A stretch of 64,000 nucleotides of DNA from Streptosporangiaceae bacterium (GCA_025964695.1 JAOPYK010000140.1:36758-100757), one strand, 5' to 3'. Numbered from the stretch's first letter, positions 51,416 through 60,954 are shown. The notes: generated by a model from the sequence alone, not told the origin. Translations and numbers: made by a program.

Positions 51416-54400
51416 ATGCAGTCGAACGATCGTTCCGGAGTTGCGCAGGGCGAGTCGCCGGCGGTCACCGAAGATTCGGTCCGGCACTACCTGATCGATC
51501 AGGTCGCGCGCCGCTCACGGATTCCCGCCGAAGAGGTCGATCCCGACCGCCCACTCGAAGAATTCGGACTGGCCTCCCGCGATGCCGTGGCGATCGCGGG
51601 GGAACTGGAGCAGATGCTCGGCCGCTCGCTGCCGGCCACCCTGGTCTGGGAGTACCCCACGATCAACAGGCTGGCTGTGGCGCTGGCGAGCGGCGAGGAC
51701 GCCGCGCCGGCCGCTCCTGCTGAGGTCGCCGCGCCGATCGCGGCCGGCACGTCCGTGGCCGACGAGCCGATCGCCGTGGTCGGCGTCGGCTGCCGGTTCC
51801 CCGGTGGCGTCACAGGACCCGAGTCGTACTGGGACCTGCTCACCGGCGGCGGCGACGCGATCCGGGAGGTCCCCGACGGCCGCTGGGACGCCTTCAACGA
51901 CGGCTCCCCCGAGGTCGCGGACCTGCTCGCGAAGACCACCAAGCTCGGCGGCTTCATCGAGGACATCGCCGGTTTCGACGCACAGTTCTTCGGCATCACC
52001 CCGCGCGAGGCGTCGGTCATGGACCCGCAGCAGCGCTTCGTTCTCGAGGTGGCCTGGGAGGCCCTTGAGAACGCCGGCATCGCGCCCGCCACGCTGCGCG
52101 GCAGCCGCACGGGGGTGTTCGTCGGGGTCTCCGCCCCCGAGTACGCCGCCTTCACCGCGTCCGACTTCGCCAGGCTCGAGGCGTTCACCGCGACCGGCGC
52201 GGCGCTGAGCATCATCGCCAACCGGCTGTCGTACCTGCTGGACCTGCGCGGTCCGAGCATGATCGTGGACACCGCCTGCTCGTCCTCGCTGGTCTCCACC
52301 CACCTCGCCGTGCAGGCCCTGCGCGGCGGCGAGGCGGACGTCGCGCTGGCGGGCGGCGTCAACCTGCTGCTCTCCCCGACGATCACGATGACCTTCGACC
52401 AGGCCGGGGGCACCGCAGCCGACGGCCGGTGCAAGGCCTTCGACGCCTCCGCCGACGGGATGGTCCGCGCCGAGGGGTGCGGCGTCATCGTGCTCAAGCG
52501 ACTGTCGGACGCCCGGCGCGACGGCGACCGGGTGCTCGCGCTCATCAAGGGCTCCGGGGTCAACTCCGACGGCCGGTCCAACGGCCTGGTCGCGCCCAAC
52601 TCGGACGCGCAGAAGGCGCTGCTGCGCGAGGTGTACGCCGGCGCCGGGATCGACACCCGCGAGGTGGACTACGTTGAGGCGCACGGCACCGGCACCTTCC
52701 TCGGCGACCCCATCGAGGCCAAGGCCATGGGCGAGGTGCTCGGCGCCGGCCGTGCCGAGGACCAGCCGCTCCTGATCGGTTCGGCCAAGTCCAACCTGGG
52801 GCACATGGAGTCCGCCGCCGGCATCGCGGGCCTGATCAAGACCGTGCTGGCGCTGCACCACCAGACGCTTCCGGCGAGCATTCACTACCGCGAGCCCAAC
52901 CCGCACATTCCCTTCGGGGATCTGCGGCTCGAGGTGGTGGCGGCCCGGACACCGTGGCCGCGCCGCGGTCACCCGGCCCGTGCCGGGGTGTCCGGCTTCG
53001 GCTTCGGCGGCACCAACGCCCATGTCGTCCTGGAGGGCGCCGGTCCGCAGACGGTGGTGCCCCGCCCCGCCTCGGTCCGCTCCTACAGCCTCTCCGACAC
53101 CACCGCCGAGCGGATCGGCGACCACGCGGCCGAGCTGGCGGATTGGCTGGACAACCACGAGAACGTCCCGCTGGCCGATGTCGCGCACACCCTGCACCGG
53201 CGCAATGGCCGGGGCCGTGCCCGTACGGCCGTCGTGGCGCGCGACCGTGCCGGGCTGCTGGACGGGCTGCGCGCGCTGGCCGCCGGACGGCCCCATCCCG
53301 GGGTCGTCTCCGGCAAGGTCCTGAACACCGCTCCGGCCCGCCCGGTGTGGGTCTTCTCCGGGTACGGCGCGCAGCGCCCCGGGATGGCCCAGAAGCTGCT
53401 GGCCGAGGAGGCCGCGTTCGCCGAGGCCATCGACGACCTGGACCCGCTGTTCACCGAGGAGGCCGGCTTCTCCCTGTGGGAGCTGCTGGAGGGGGGACGG
53501 CAGCCGGACGGTCCCGCGCAGACCATGCCGGTGCTGTTCGGCATCCAGATCGGGCTGGCCAGGATGTGGGCGGCGTACGGCGTCACCCCCTCCGCGGTCA
53601 TCGGTCACTCCATGGGCGAGGTCGCCGCCGCGGTGATCGCGGGGGCGCTGACCCTCGAGGACGGCGTCAAGGTGATCACCCGCCGGTCCCGGCTGCTGAC
53701 GCAGCTCGTGGGCGGTGGGGCGATGGCGGTGCTGGGCCTGTCCGCGGCCGAGGTCGCCGAGCTGACCCCGGACCTTCCCGACGTCCACGCCGCCGTGCAT
53801 TCGTCGCCCCGGCAGACCGTGGTCACCGGCGACGCCGATCAGATCGCCGTCGTCGTCGCCCGCGCGGAGGAGCGCGGCGTGCTGGCCCGGATGGTCCAGG
53901 CCGAGGGTGCCGGGCACTCCCCGCAGGTGGACCCGCTGCTGCCGTTGCTCCGGGAGGAGCTCGCCGACCTCGGCGGCTCCGAGGGAACGCCGCTGGCGGC
54001 GGGCATCAGGCTCTACACCACGGCCCTGGAGGACCCGCGCGCGCTGTTCGAGGGCGTAAGGCCGGACGCCGGCTACTGGGCGGCGAACCTGCGCAACCCG
54101 GTCCGTCTCACCGGCGCGGTCTCCGCGGCCGCGCAGGACGGCCACCGGACCTTCGTCGAGATCAACGCCCATCCCATCCTGTCCCACGCGGTCGGCGAGA
54201 CACTGCACGACGTCTCCGGCACGCTGGTCACCCATTCGATCAAGCGCGGGCCCAAGGGGCAGGAGACCGATGACACCCTCACCTTCCACACCGGGCTGGC
54301 CACCCTCGCGGTCCACGGTCACCAGGCGAGCCCGCCCACCGCAGGCAAGATCATCGACTTGCCGTCGGCGCCCTGGCGGCACGAGCGGCACTGGGTGGCT

Positions 54401-57400
54401 CCGCGCCCGGCCCCGCGAGCGGACGAACACCCGCTGCTCGGCGCGCATGTGGAACTGCCGGGTGAGGACCGGCACGCCTGGCGTGCCGAGGTCGGCACCG
54501 CCGCACAGCCCTGGCTCGCCGAGCGGCAGGTGCACGGCACCACACTGCTGCCCGCCGCCGCACTGGCCGAGATGGCACTGGCCGCCGGGACCGAGGCGCT
54601 CGGCGACGGCGCCGTCCGCGTCAGCGGCCTGTGCGTGGAGCGGCTGCTCCCGCTGGAGGAGCACACCACCGTCACCACCACCTTCACCGTCGTCGACCAG
54701 CGGGTGGAGATCCACGCGCTGACCCCGGCCGGCAGCTTCGCGCGGCTGGCCTACGCCGACGTCGGTCCGGACTCCGGCCCCGCGCCGACTACCGGAAGCG
54801 AGCCGGCGGTGGCCGTCGAGCCCGCGGTACGAGGCAGCAGGCACTACCGGCTGCACCCCGAGGTGTTCGACCGCTGCCTAGCCGTGCTGTGCGCCGAGGC
54901 CGCCGCGTTCCTCGGGCCCCCGGGAGCCGGTGAGAACACCGTTCTGCCCCACTGGATCGGCGCACTGCGGGTGCTCGGCCCGACGCACCGTGGTGGCCGG
55001 GTCCAGACGAACATCGTGCGGGCCGAGCATGGTCCGGTCGGCGCGGTACGCCTGCTCGGCGACGGTGGTGAGGTCCTCGCGGAGGCCACCGGCGTCGTGC
55101 TGCGCAGGGTCCTCGCCACGGAAGTGCCCGTGCCCCTGTCGGGCAAGCTCGTCGAGGTGGCCTGGCAGGAGTCCGAGACCCCGGCGGGCGGCGACCCCGG
55201 CATCCACGTAGTGCTCGGCGACGACGTGCTGGCCGAAGGCACCGCCGCCGTCGACTGGGACGACATCGAGACCTCCGTGCGAGCGGCGCTGGCCGCGTCT
55301 CCGCGGCATGTCGTGCTGGCCCCGCCCGCCGACCTGGTGGACGAGCGGCTGGTGCTCGCCGTCACCGGCGCGGCCCGCGCACTGGCCTCCATGCCCGACC
55401 CCATACCCGACCCCATGCCCGACTCAGTGCCGGCCTCCGCGCACGCCTCCGTGCCGGCCGACGGTGCCGGTGGCGGGTCGGCCGGCATCGAGACCCCGCC
55501 TCGGCTGTGGATCGTCACCCGTGGCGCGCTGACCGTACGGGAGCAGGAGAGCGGCAACCCCCGGCAGGCCTTCGTCCGGGCACTGGTCAGGGTCCTCGGC
55601 TTCGAGCACCCGGCACTGCGCGCCACCCTGGTCGACCTTCCGCCCGGCCGGGGCGAGCCCCGTACCGGCCCCGCCACGGAAGCGGACCTCGGCGGGCCGG
55701 CGGACCTCGCCGCCGGCCGGTGGCTGGTCGCCGAGCTGGCCGCCGACGCGGCCGACACCGAGGTGGCATATCGCGACGGCGTGCGTCATGTCGCCCGGAT
55801 CCAGGCCGCGGCACTGGGCGAGGGCAGGCCCAAGAAGATCGTGCGCCGCGGCGGGTCGTACATCATCACCGGCGGCTACGGGGGAATCGGCCTGGTCACC
55901 GCACGGCTGCTGGCCGAACGTGGCGCCGGGCGGATCGTGCTGGCCGGCCGGTCCGGGCCCAGGCCCGACGCGGAGAAGATCCTGGCCAAGCTGCGGGAGA
56001 GCGGCGTGGACGTCGGGGTGGTCCTCGGCGACATCGCCGAGCCCGGAGTCGCCGAGCGCCTGGTCGCGGTCGCCCAGGAGAGCGGCGTCCGGCTGTGCGG
56101 CGTGGTGCACGGCGCGGCCGGAATGGACGACAGGCTGATCGCCGATCTGGGCGCCGGCGATCTGCACACGGTGTGGACCCCGAAGGTCGGTGGTGCCTGG
56201 CGGCTGCACGAGGCGACGCGGGATCTCGAGCTCGACTGGTGGCTGGTGCACTCGAGCGCCGCCGCGTTGCTGGGTTCGCCCGGACAGGGCTCGTACGCAG
56301 CGGCCAACGCGGCGCTGGACGCCCTCGTCGGCTGGCGCCGCGCGCAGGGGCTCCCCGCGACGACGATCAACTGGGGCACCTGGTCGCAGGTCGGCGGGGC
56401 CGCCGACCTCAGCGTCACCGTGCTCGAGCCGATCACCCCGGACGAGGGCGTCGAGGCGCTGGAGGCGCTGCTCGCCCACGACCGGCCCGCGACCGGGGTC
56501 GTCCGTTTCGACGCGGTGACGGCACTCGGCCTGTTCCCTGAGATCACCGCCATGCCGTACTTCACGGCGCTGGTCAGCGAGGCGGAGCTGCGGCAGGACG
56601 CCGAGGATGGCGACTGGCCCGGCCCGGAGGCGCTCAAGGAGCTGGAGCCCGCCGTGGCCCGGCGCATGATCTCCGACCGGATGCGCTGGCGGATCGCCAC
56701 CGTGCTGGGGTACGCCCCCGAGCAGCTGGACCCGGCTGTACCGCTCACCGACCTCGGTCTGGACTCCCTCGTCGCTGTGCGGATCAAGAGCGGCGTGGAG
56801 CATGACCTGGGGCTGACCGTGCCCCCGGCCATTCTGCTGCAGGGCGCCAGCGTCGGTTCCTTCGAGGCCTGGGCGGCCGGCGAGCTCGGGCTCGGCGACG
56901 CACCGGTGCCCGTCCAGGTGACAATGGCCGAGGACCCCTCCTACGTCATGCCCCGGGACGCCGCCGAGCGACTGGCCGTACGGATCTTCGAGGAGGTCCT
57001 CGGGCTCTCCCGGATCAGTGTCATCGCCGACTTCTTCGCCGAGCTGGGCGGCCACGACCATCAGGCCGACGAGGTCGTCCGGCATCTCACCGCCGAGCTG
57101 GGCTGCGAACTCAACCGGTCCGAGCTGTTCGTCACCCCGACTGCCGAGCACGTCGCGGAGGTCATCCGCGGCGCGGAGGAGGAGGCGGCGCGGCAGACCG
57201 TGCGGCCGCTGCAGCCGCACGGAACGCGGCTGCCGTTCTTCTCGGCGCATCCGGCGGGCGGCACCACCGGCGTCTACCAGCAGCTGGCCTCGCTGCTCGG
57301 GACCGACCAGCCGTTCTACGGGCTGGAGCGGTTCGAGGACGCGCCCAGTGTGGAAGAACGGTGCGCCCGTTACGTCGAGCACCTGCGGCAGGTGCAGCCC

Positions 57401-58039
57401 GAGGGGCCGTTCCGGCTCGGCGGCTGGTCTTTCGGCGGGGTGCTGGCCTACGAGACCGCTCGCCAGCTGGTGGCCGCCGGCCGTGACGTCGAGATGGTCG
57501 TGCTGTTCGACGCCGGCGTGCCCAGGCCGGTGGAGGACGAAGCCGACACGCTGGCCAAGCGGTTCTCCGCCTTCGTCGAGTACCTCAACACCACCTACGG
57601 CCTGGACCTCGTCCTGCCCTATGACGAACTGGCCGGGCTGTCGGAGGAAGCGCAGTTCGCCCTGGTCATGGAGCGGGCGGCACCGCTGATCGAGATCCTG
57701 CCGCCGGCGGTGCTGCACCATCAGCTCACCTCGCACCAGGACACCAGATCCCTGGAGGCCTACCGGCCACAGCCCTACGACGGCCGGGTGGTGCTCTACC
57801 GAGCGCCCGACCCCACCCCCTGGGGGCTGGACGTCGGTGAACGCTACGCACTCGACGAGACCAACGGTTTCGGTGAGCTCTGTTCGAATCTGGAGATCGT
57901 CTGGATCCCTCAGACGCATCACCTGAATCTGCTCGATCCGCCAGGTGTGGAGGCCATCGCCGCCCACCTGGGTGAACAGCTCGCTGGAGGCGCGCCAGTG
58001 GTCGACCCGTCCCGCACCCCGGAGGTTATCGATGTCTGA
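51416..58039 (+). CDS. Pks13-like type I polyketide synthase, ACP-KS-AT-DH*-KR-ACP-ACP*-TE
   Basis: A 2207-residue PKS. ACP1 (residues 22-92, Ser54 in GLASRDA) matches FAAL-loaded starter ACPs. KS spans 116-540 (Cys288 in TACSSS, EAHGTGT, SNLGH). AT begins near 645 (Ser732 in GHSMGE; specificity motif GAGH at 831-834). A DH-like domain starts near 1005: the HxxxGxxxxP His is Arg1037, although Asp1152 remains, so it is probably inactive. KR starts near 1478 (TGGYGGIG, Ser1614, Tyr1627). ACP2 has Ser1784 in GLDSL. A second carrier-like domain has Asp1881 in GGHD where Ser is needed. TE has Ser2005 in GWSFGG. Predicted: one condensation on a fatty acyl starter, ketoreduction, release. RBS GGGGGAA precedes the ATG. 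It overlaps ccr by 8 bp. Confidence 0.93.
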   Translation: MQSNDRSGVAQGESPAVTEDSVRHYLIDQVARRSRIPAEEVDPDRPLEEFGLASRDAVAIAGELEQMLGRSLPATLVWEYPTINRLAVALASGEDAAPAAPAEVAAPIAAGTSVADEPIAVVGVGCRFPGGVTGPESYWDLLTGGGDAIREVPDGRWDAFNDGSPEVADLLAKTTKLGGFIEDIAGFDAQFFGITPREASVMDPQQRFVLEVAWEALENAGIAPATLRGSRTGVFVGVSAPEYAAFTASDFARLEAFTATGAALSIIANRLSYLLDLRGPSMIVDTACSSSLVSTHLAVQALRGGEADVALAGGVNLLLSPTITMTFDQAGGTAADGRCKAFDASADGMVRAEGCGVIVLKRLSDARRDGDRVLALIKGSGVNSDGRSNGLVAPNSDAQKALLREVYAGAGIDTREVDYVEAHGTGTFLGDPIEAKAMGEVLGAGRAEDQPLLIGSAKSNLGHMESAAGIAGLIKTVLALHHQTLPASIHYREPNPHIPFGDLRLEVVAARTPWPRRGHPARAGVSGFGFGGTNAHVVLEGAGPQTVVPRPASVRSYSLSDTTAERIGDHAAELADWLDNHENVPLADVAHTLHRRNGRGRARTAVVARDRAGLLDGLRALAAGRPHPGVVSGKVLNTAPARPVWVFSGYGAQRPGMAQKLLAEEAAFAEAIDDLDPLFTEEAGFSLWELLEGGRQPDGPAQTMPVLFGIQIGLARMWAAYGVTPSAVIGHSMGEVAAAVIAGALTLEDGVKVITRRSRLLTQLVGGGAMAVLGLSAAEVAELTPDLPDVHAAVHSSPRQTVVTGDADQIAVVVARAEERGVLARMVQAEGAGHSPQVDPLLPLLREELADLGGSEGTPLAAGIRLYTTALEDPRALFEGVRPDAGYWAANLRNPVRLTGAVSAAAQDGHRTFVEINAHPILSHAVGETLHDVSGTLVTHSIKRGPKGQETDDTLTFHTGLATLAVHGHQASPPTAGKIIDLPSAPWRHERHWVAPRPAPRADEHPLLGAHVELPGEDRHAWRAEVGTAAQPWLAERQVHGTTLLPAAALAEMALAAGTEALGDGAVRVSGLCVERLLPLEEHTTVTTTFTVVDQRVEIHALTPAGSFARLAYADVGPDSGPAPTTGSEPAVAVEPAVRGSRHYRLHPEVFDRCLAVLCAEAAAFLGPPGAGENTVLPHWIGALRVLGPTHRGGRVQTNIVRAEHGPVGAVRLLGDGGEVLAEATGVVLRRVLATEVPVPLSGKLVEVAWQESETPAGGDPGIHVVLGDDVLAEGTAAVDWDDIETSVRAALAASPRHVVLAPPADLVDERLVLAVTGAARALASMPDPIPDPMPDSVPASAHASVPADGAGGGSAGIETPPRLWIVTRGALTVREQESGNPRQAFVRALVRVLGFEHPALRATLVDLPPGRGEPRTGPATEADLGGPADLAAGRWLVAELAADAADTEVAYRDGVRHVARIQAAALGEGRPKKIVRRGGSYIITGGYGGIGLVTARLLAERGAGRIVLAGRSGPRPDAEKILAKLRESGVDVGVVLGDIAEPGVAERLVAVAQESGVRLCGVVHGAAGMDDRLIADLGAGDLHTVWTPKVGGAWRLHEATRDLELDWWLVHSSAAALLGSPGQGSYAAANAALDALVGWRRAQGLPATTINWGTWSQVGGAADLSVTVLEPITPDEGVEALEALLAHDRPATGVVRFDAVTALGLFPEITAMPYFTALVSEAELRQDAEDGDWPGPEALKELEPAVARRMISDRMRWRIATVLGYAPEQLDPAVPLTDLGLDSLVAVRIKSGVEHDLGLTVPPAILLQGASVGSFEAWAAGELGLGDAPVPVQVTMAEDPSYVMPRDAAERLAVRIFEEVLGLSRISVIADFFAELGGHDHQADEVVRHLTAELGCELNRSELFVTPTAEHVAEVIRGAEEEAARQTVRPLQPHGTRLPFFSAHPAGGTTGVYQQLASLLGTDQPFYGLERFEDAPSVEERCARYVEHLRQVQPEGPFRLGGWSFGGVLAYETARQLVAAGRDVEMVVLFDAGVPRPVEDEADTLAKRFSAFVEYLNTTYGLDLVLPYDELAGLSEEAQFALVMERAAPLIEILPPAVLHHQLTSHQDTRSLEAYRPQPYDGRVVLYRAPDPTPWGLDVGERYALDETNGFGELCSNLEIVWIPQTHHLNLLDPPGVEAIAAHLGEQLAGGAPVVDPSRTPEVIDV

Positions 58040-59348
58040 CCTGCTCGACGCCGTACGCGCAGGCGCTGAGGCCGCTGAGCTGCTCGATTGCGAGCTGCCG
58101 ACCCGGTTCAGGGCCGCGTACACGCTCAAGGATGAAGTGGGCATCTTCGAAGGCGAGACCGACAAGGACGTACGCAGGTCACTGCACGTCGGTGACGTCG
58201 AGATGCCGGAGCTGGCACCGGACGAATGCGTCGTCGCGGTCATGTCGGCCGCCATCAACTTCAACACCGTATGGTCGGCCATCTTCGAGCCGATCCCGAC
58301 GTTCGCCTTCCTGGAGAAGTTCGGCCGCCAGGGCTGGAACGGTGCCCGGCACAACCTGCCGTACCACATCCTCGGCTCCGACGGCTCCGGCGTGGTCGTG
58401 CGCACCGGCATCGGCGTCAAGCACTGGAAGGTCGGCGACAAGGTCGTCATCTCCCCGTCGTACGTCGACGAGGAGGACCACGCCTCCTACGACGACGGCA
58501 TGATGACCGAGACCCAGCTGGCCTGGGGCTTCGAGACCAACTTCGGCTCCCTCGGCGAGTACTGCATCGTCAAGGCCAACCAGCTCATCAAGAAGCCCCG
58601 CCACCTGAGCTGGGAGGAGTCGGCCGCCAACACGCTGTGCGCGTCAACGGCGTACCGCATGCTGGTCGGCAAGCACGGCGCGCAGATGAAGCAGGGCGAC
58701 GTCGTCCTGGTCTGGGGCGGCACCGGCGGACTGGGCAGCTACGCCACCCAGCTGGTCAAGAACGGCGGCGGCATCCCGGTCGCGGTGGTCGGTTCGGACA
58801 AGAAGGCCGACCTCGTCCGGTCACAGGGATGCGAGCACGTCATCAACCGCAACGACCTGGAGCTGGGCGAGCAGGGCTTCCGTCACCCCAAAGCCGGCCG
58901 GATGCTCGGTGAGGCCGTACGCCGGCTGGTCGGTGAAGACCCGCAGATCGTGTTCGAGTACCTCGGCCGCGAGACCTTCGGCGCCTCGGTCTACGTCGCC
59001 AGGCGCGGCGGCAAGATAGTGACCTGCGGTTCCAGCACCGGCTTCAAGCATGAGTACGACAACAGGTTCCTGTGGATGCGGCTCAAGAGCATCATCGGCT
59101 CACACGGCTTCAACTACCACGAGGCCGTGGAGACCAACCGGCTGATCAGCCTCGGCATGATCCACCCGACGCTCTCGAAGGTCTTCCCGCTGGACCAGGC
59201 CGCCGATGCCACGCGCGCGGTGCAGACCAACCAGCACACCGGCAAGGTCGCGGTCCTATGCGGCGCGAAGGAGGAGAACCAGGGCATCGACGACCACGCC
59301 CTGCGCGAGCGCATCGGCGAGGACAAGATCAACCTTTACCGCCACTGA
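58032..59348 (+). CDS. ccr: crotonyl-CoA carboxylase/reductase
   Basis: A 438-residue CCR of the medium-chain dehydrogenase family. It reduces and carboxylates 2-enoyl-CoAs with NADPH and CO2 to (alkyl)malonyl-CoA. CO2-site residues of carboxylating enzymes appear to be kept: Asn in INFNTVW (76/78), the Phe-Glu pair in GFETNF and the His of SHGFNYHEA. The NADPH motif is VWGGTGGLGSYA. It starts in the last codons of the PKS gene (ATG 58032 after GGAGG), so PKS and CCR are made together. It should supply the AT with an unusual extender. The 3' end overlaps the convergent qcrB by 20 bp. Confidence 0.93.
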   Translation: MSDLLDAVRAGAEAAELLDCELPTRFRAAYTLKDEVGIFEGETDKDVRRSLHVGDVEMPELAPDECVVAVMSAAINFNTVWSAIFEPIPTFAFLEKFGRQGWNGARHNLPYHILGSDGSGVVVRTGIGVKHWKVGDKVVISPSYVDEEDHASYDDGMMTETQLAWGFETNFGSLGEYCIVKANQLIKKPRHLSWEESAANTLCASTAYRMLVGKHGAQMKQGDVVLVWGGTGGLGSYATQLVKNGGGIPVAVVGSDKKADLVRSQGCEHVINRNDLELGEQGFRHPKAGRMLGEAVRRLVGEDPQIVFEYLGRETFGASVYVARRGGKIVTCGSSTGFKHEYDNRFLWMRLKSIIGSHGFNYHEAVETNRLISLGMIHPTLSKVFPLDQAADATRAVQTNQHTGKVAVLCGAKEENQGIDDHALRERIGEDKINLYRH

Positions 59349-60954
59349 TCGCCTGCCGTTCCTCGGCGGGCTCCTCCGGGGGCCCGCCGAGATCGGTCAC
59401 GAATCTCCGGTTCAGGGCGACCCTCAGCCGGTTGATCGGGCCGCGGTTGGCCGGGGCCTGGATACCGTCCAGCGTCGGGCGGGCCAGTGGGATGGCCGGC
59501 GGCGGCCGTTCGTCGATGATCGGTGCGAGCTCCTCCTGGGTGAGGGGCCGCTCGACCTCGATGTACTCCCCGTCCGGCAGCCGTTCGATGATCCCGGTCT
59601 CCACCCCGTGCACGACCAGATCCCGGTCCCGTCGCTGCAGGCCCAGGCACATGCGGTACGTCACGAAGTAGGCGAACACCGGCCCCAGGAAGATGGCGAA
59701 CCGGAAGAACCAGGTAGTCCAGAACAGCGGGATGGAGAACCGCGTGGCCAGGATGTCGTTGCCGCCCGCCGCCCACAGCACGCCGTAGAAGGCGATGCCC
59801 GCCGCGCCGATGGCGGTGCGCACCGGCACGTCCCGCGGCCGGTCCAGCAGATGATGCACTCCATGATCCCCGGTCACCCAGCGTTCCAGGAACGGGTAGA
59901 CGGCCAGCCCGGTGAACAGGATTCCGGGGACCAGCAGAGCCGGGATGATCACGCTCATTGCCAGGGTGTGGCCCCAGAGATCGATCTCCCAGGCGGGCAT
60001 GATCCGCAGGGCGCCCTCCATGAACCCCATGTACCAGTCCGGCTGCGAACCCGCGGTGATGTCCTCCGGGCGGTACGGCCCGAACAACCAGATCGGGTTG
60101 ATCTGGAAGAAGGTGGCCAGCAGCGCGGTGGCCGCGAAGACCCACAGGAAGAACGCGGTCGTCTTCGCGACGAAGACGGGGAAGAACGGATAGCCGCGGA
60201 CGGTCCGGTTGCTGCTGCCCTTGCCGGGGAACTGCGTGTGGGTCTGCAGCCAGGTGAGGACCACGCCGTGCAGCGGGATCAGCGCCAGCAGGATGCCGGG
60301 GATGAGCAGGATGTGGATGGTGAACAGCCGGGGGATCAGCGCGTCGCCTGGGAAACCGCCGGCGCCGAACAGGAAGTACATGATGTAGCTGCCGACGATC
60401 GGGAGCGACAGGATCACTCCGTAGAGGATCCGCAGCCCCGCCCCGGACAGCAGGTCGTCCGGGAGGGAGTAGCCGAACAGCCCGTTGAGCAGCACCAGCG
60501 TGAACAGCGCGACGCCGATCAGCCAGTTGAGCTCGCGCGGCTTGCGGAAGGCCCCGGTGAAGAAGTTGCGGAGCATGTGGATGACGATCGCCGCCATGAA
60601 CAGCACGGTCGCCCAGTGGTGCATCTGCCGCATCAGCAGCCCGCCGCGGACATCGAAGCTGATGTTCAGCGTCGAGGCGTACGCCTCGCTCATCCGCTCT
60701 CCCCGCAGCGGCACATACGACCCGTGGTAGACCACCTCGGTCATGCTCGGCCGGAAGAACAGGGTCAGGAAGACCCCGGTCAGCAAGATGATCAGAAAGG
60801 AGTACAGGGCGATCTCGCCGAGCAGGAAGCTCCAGTGATCGGGAAAGGCCTTCTTCATGGCCTTGCCGAGGAACTTCCCCGGTCCGAAGCGGTCATCGAT
60901 CGCTTTGGCGGATTTTGTTCCGCGACCGGCCAGAGGCTTGGGGGGAGCGGCCAT
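59329..60954 (-). CDS. qcrB: cytochrome b subunit of the bc1 complex, orphan copy
   Basis: A 541-residue actinobacterial QcrB with eight or more helices. The haem ligand pairs are in MRQMHHWATVL...VIHMLRNFF and FTIHILLIP...LIPLHGVV. The quinol-site motif is GSQPDWYMGF, the PDWY form typical of actinobacteria. The long C-terminal tail is cytoplasmic. The usual neighbours (ctaE, qcrC, qcrA) are absent, so this is a stand-alone copy, probably a second qcrB. The ATG at 60954 follows CTGGAGG; an upstream GTG at 60981 is less likely. It converges on ccr with a 20-bp overlap. Confidence 0.93.
   Translation of the reverse strand: MAAPPKPLAGRGTKSAKAIDDRFGPGKFLGKAMKKAFPDHWSFLLGEIALYSFLIILLTGVFLTLFFRPSMTEVVYHGSYVPLRGERMSEAYASTLNISFDVRGGLLMRQMHHWATVLFMAAIVIHMLRNFFTGAFRKPRELNWLIGVALFTLVLLNGLFGYSLPDDLLSGAGLRILYGVILSLPIVGSYIMYFLFGAGGFPGDALIPRLFTIHILLIPGILLALIPLHGVVLTWLQTHTQFPGKGSSNRTVRGYPFFPVFVAKTTAFFLWVFAATALLATFFQINPIWLFGPYRPEDITAGSQPDWYMGFMEGALRIMPAWEIDLWGHTLAMSVIIPALLVPGILFTGLAVYPFLERWVTGDHGVHHLLDRPRDVPVRTAIGAAGIAFYGVLWAAGGNDILATRFSIPLFWTTWFFRFAIFLGPVFAYFVTYRMCLGLQRRDRDLVVHGVETGIIERLPDGEYIEVERPLTQEELAPIIDERPPPAIPLARPTLDGIQAPANRGPINRLRVALNRRFVTDLGGPPEEPAEERQAISGGKG

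Noticed and set aside
51515..54856. A 1113-codon open frame antisense to the PKS gene
   Set aside because: It is a product of strong third-position GC bias in the real gene; its composition is Gly/Arg/Gln-rich with no motif. The same applies to the frame at 55424-58450.
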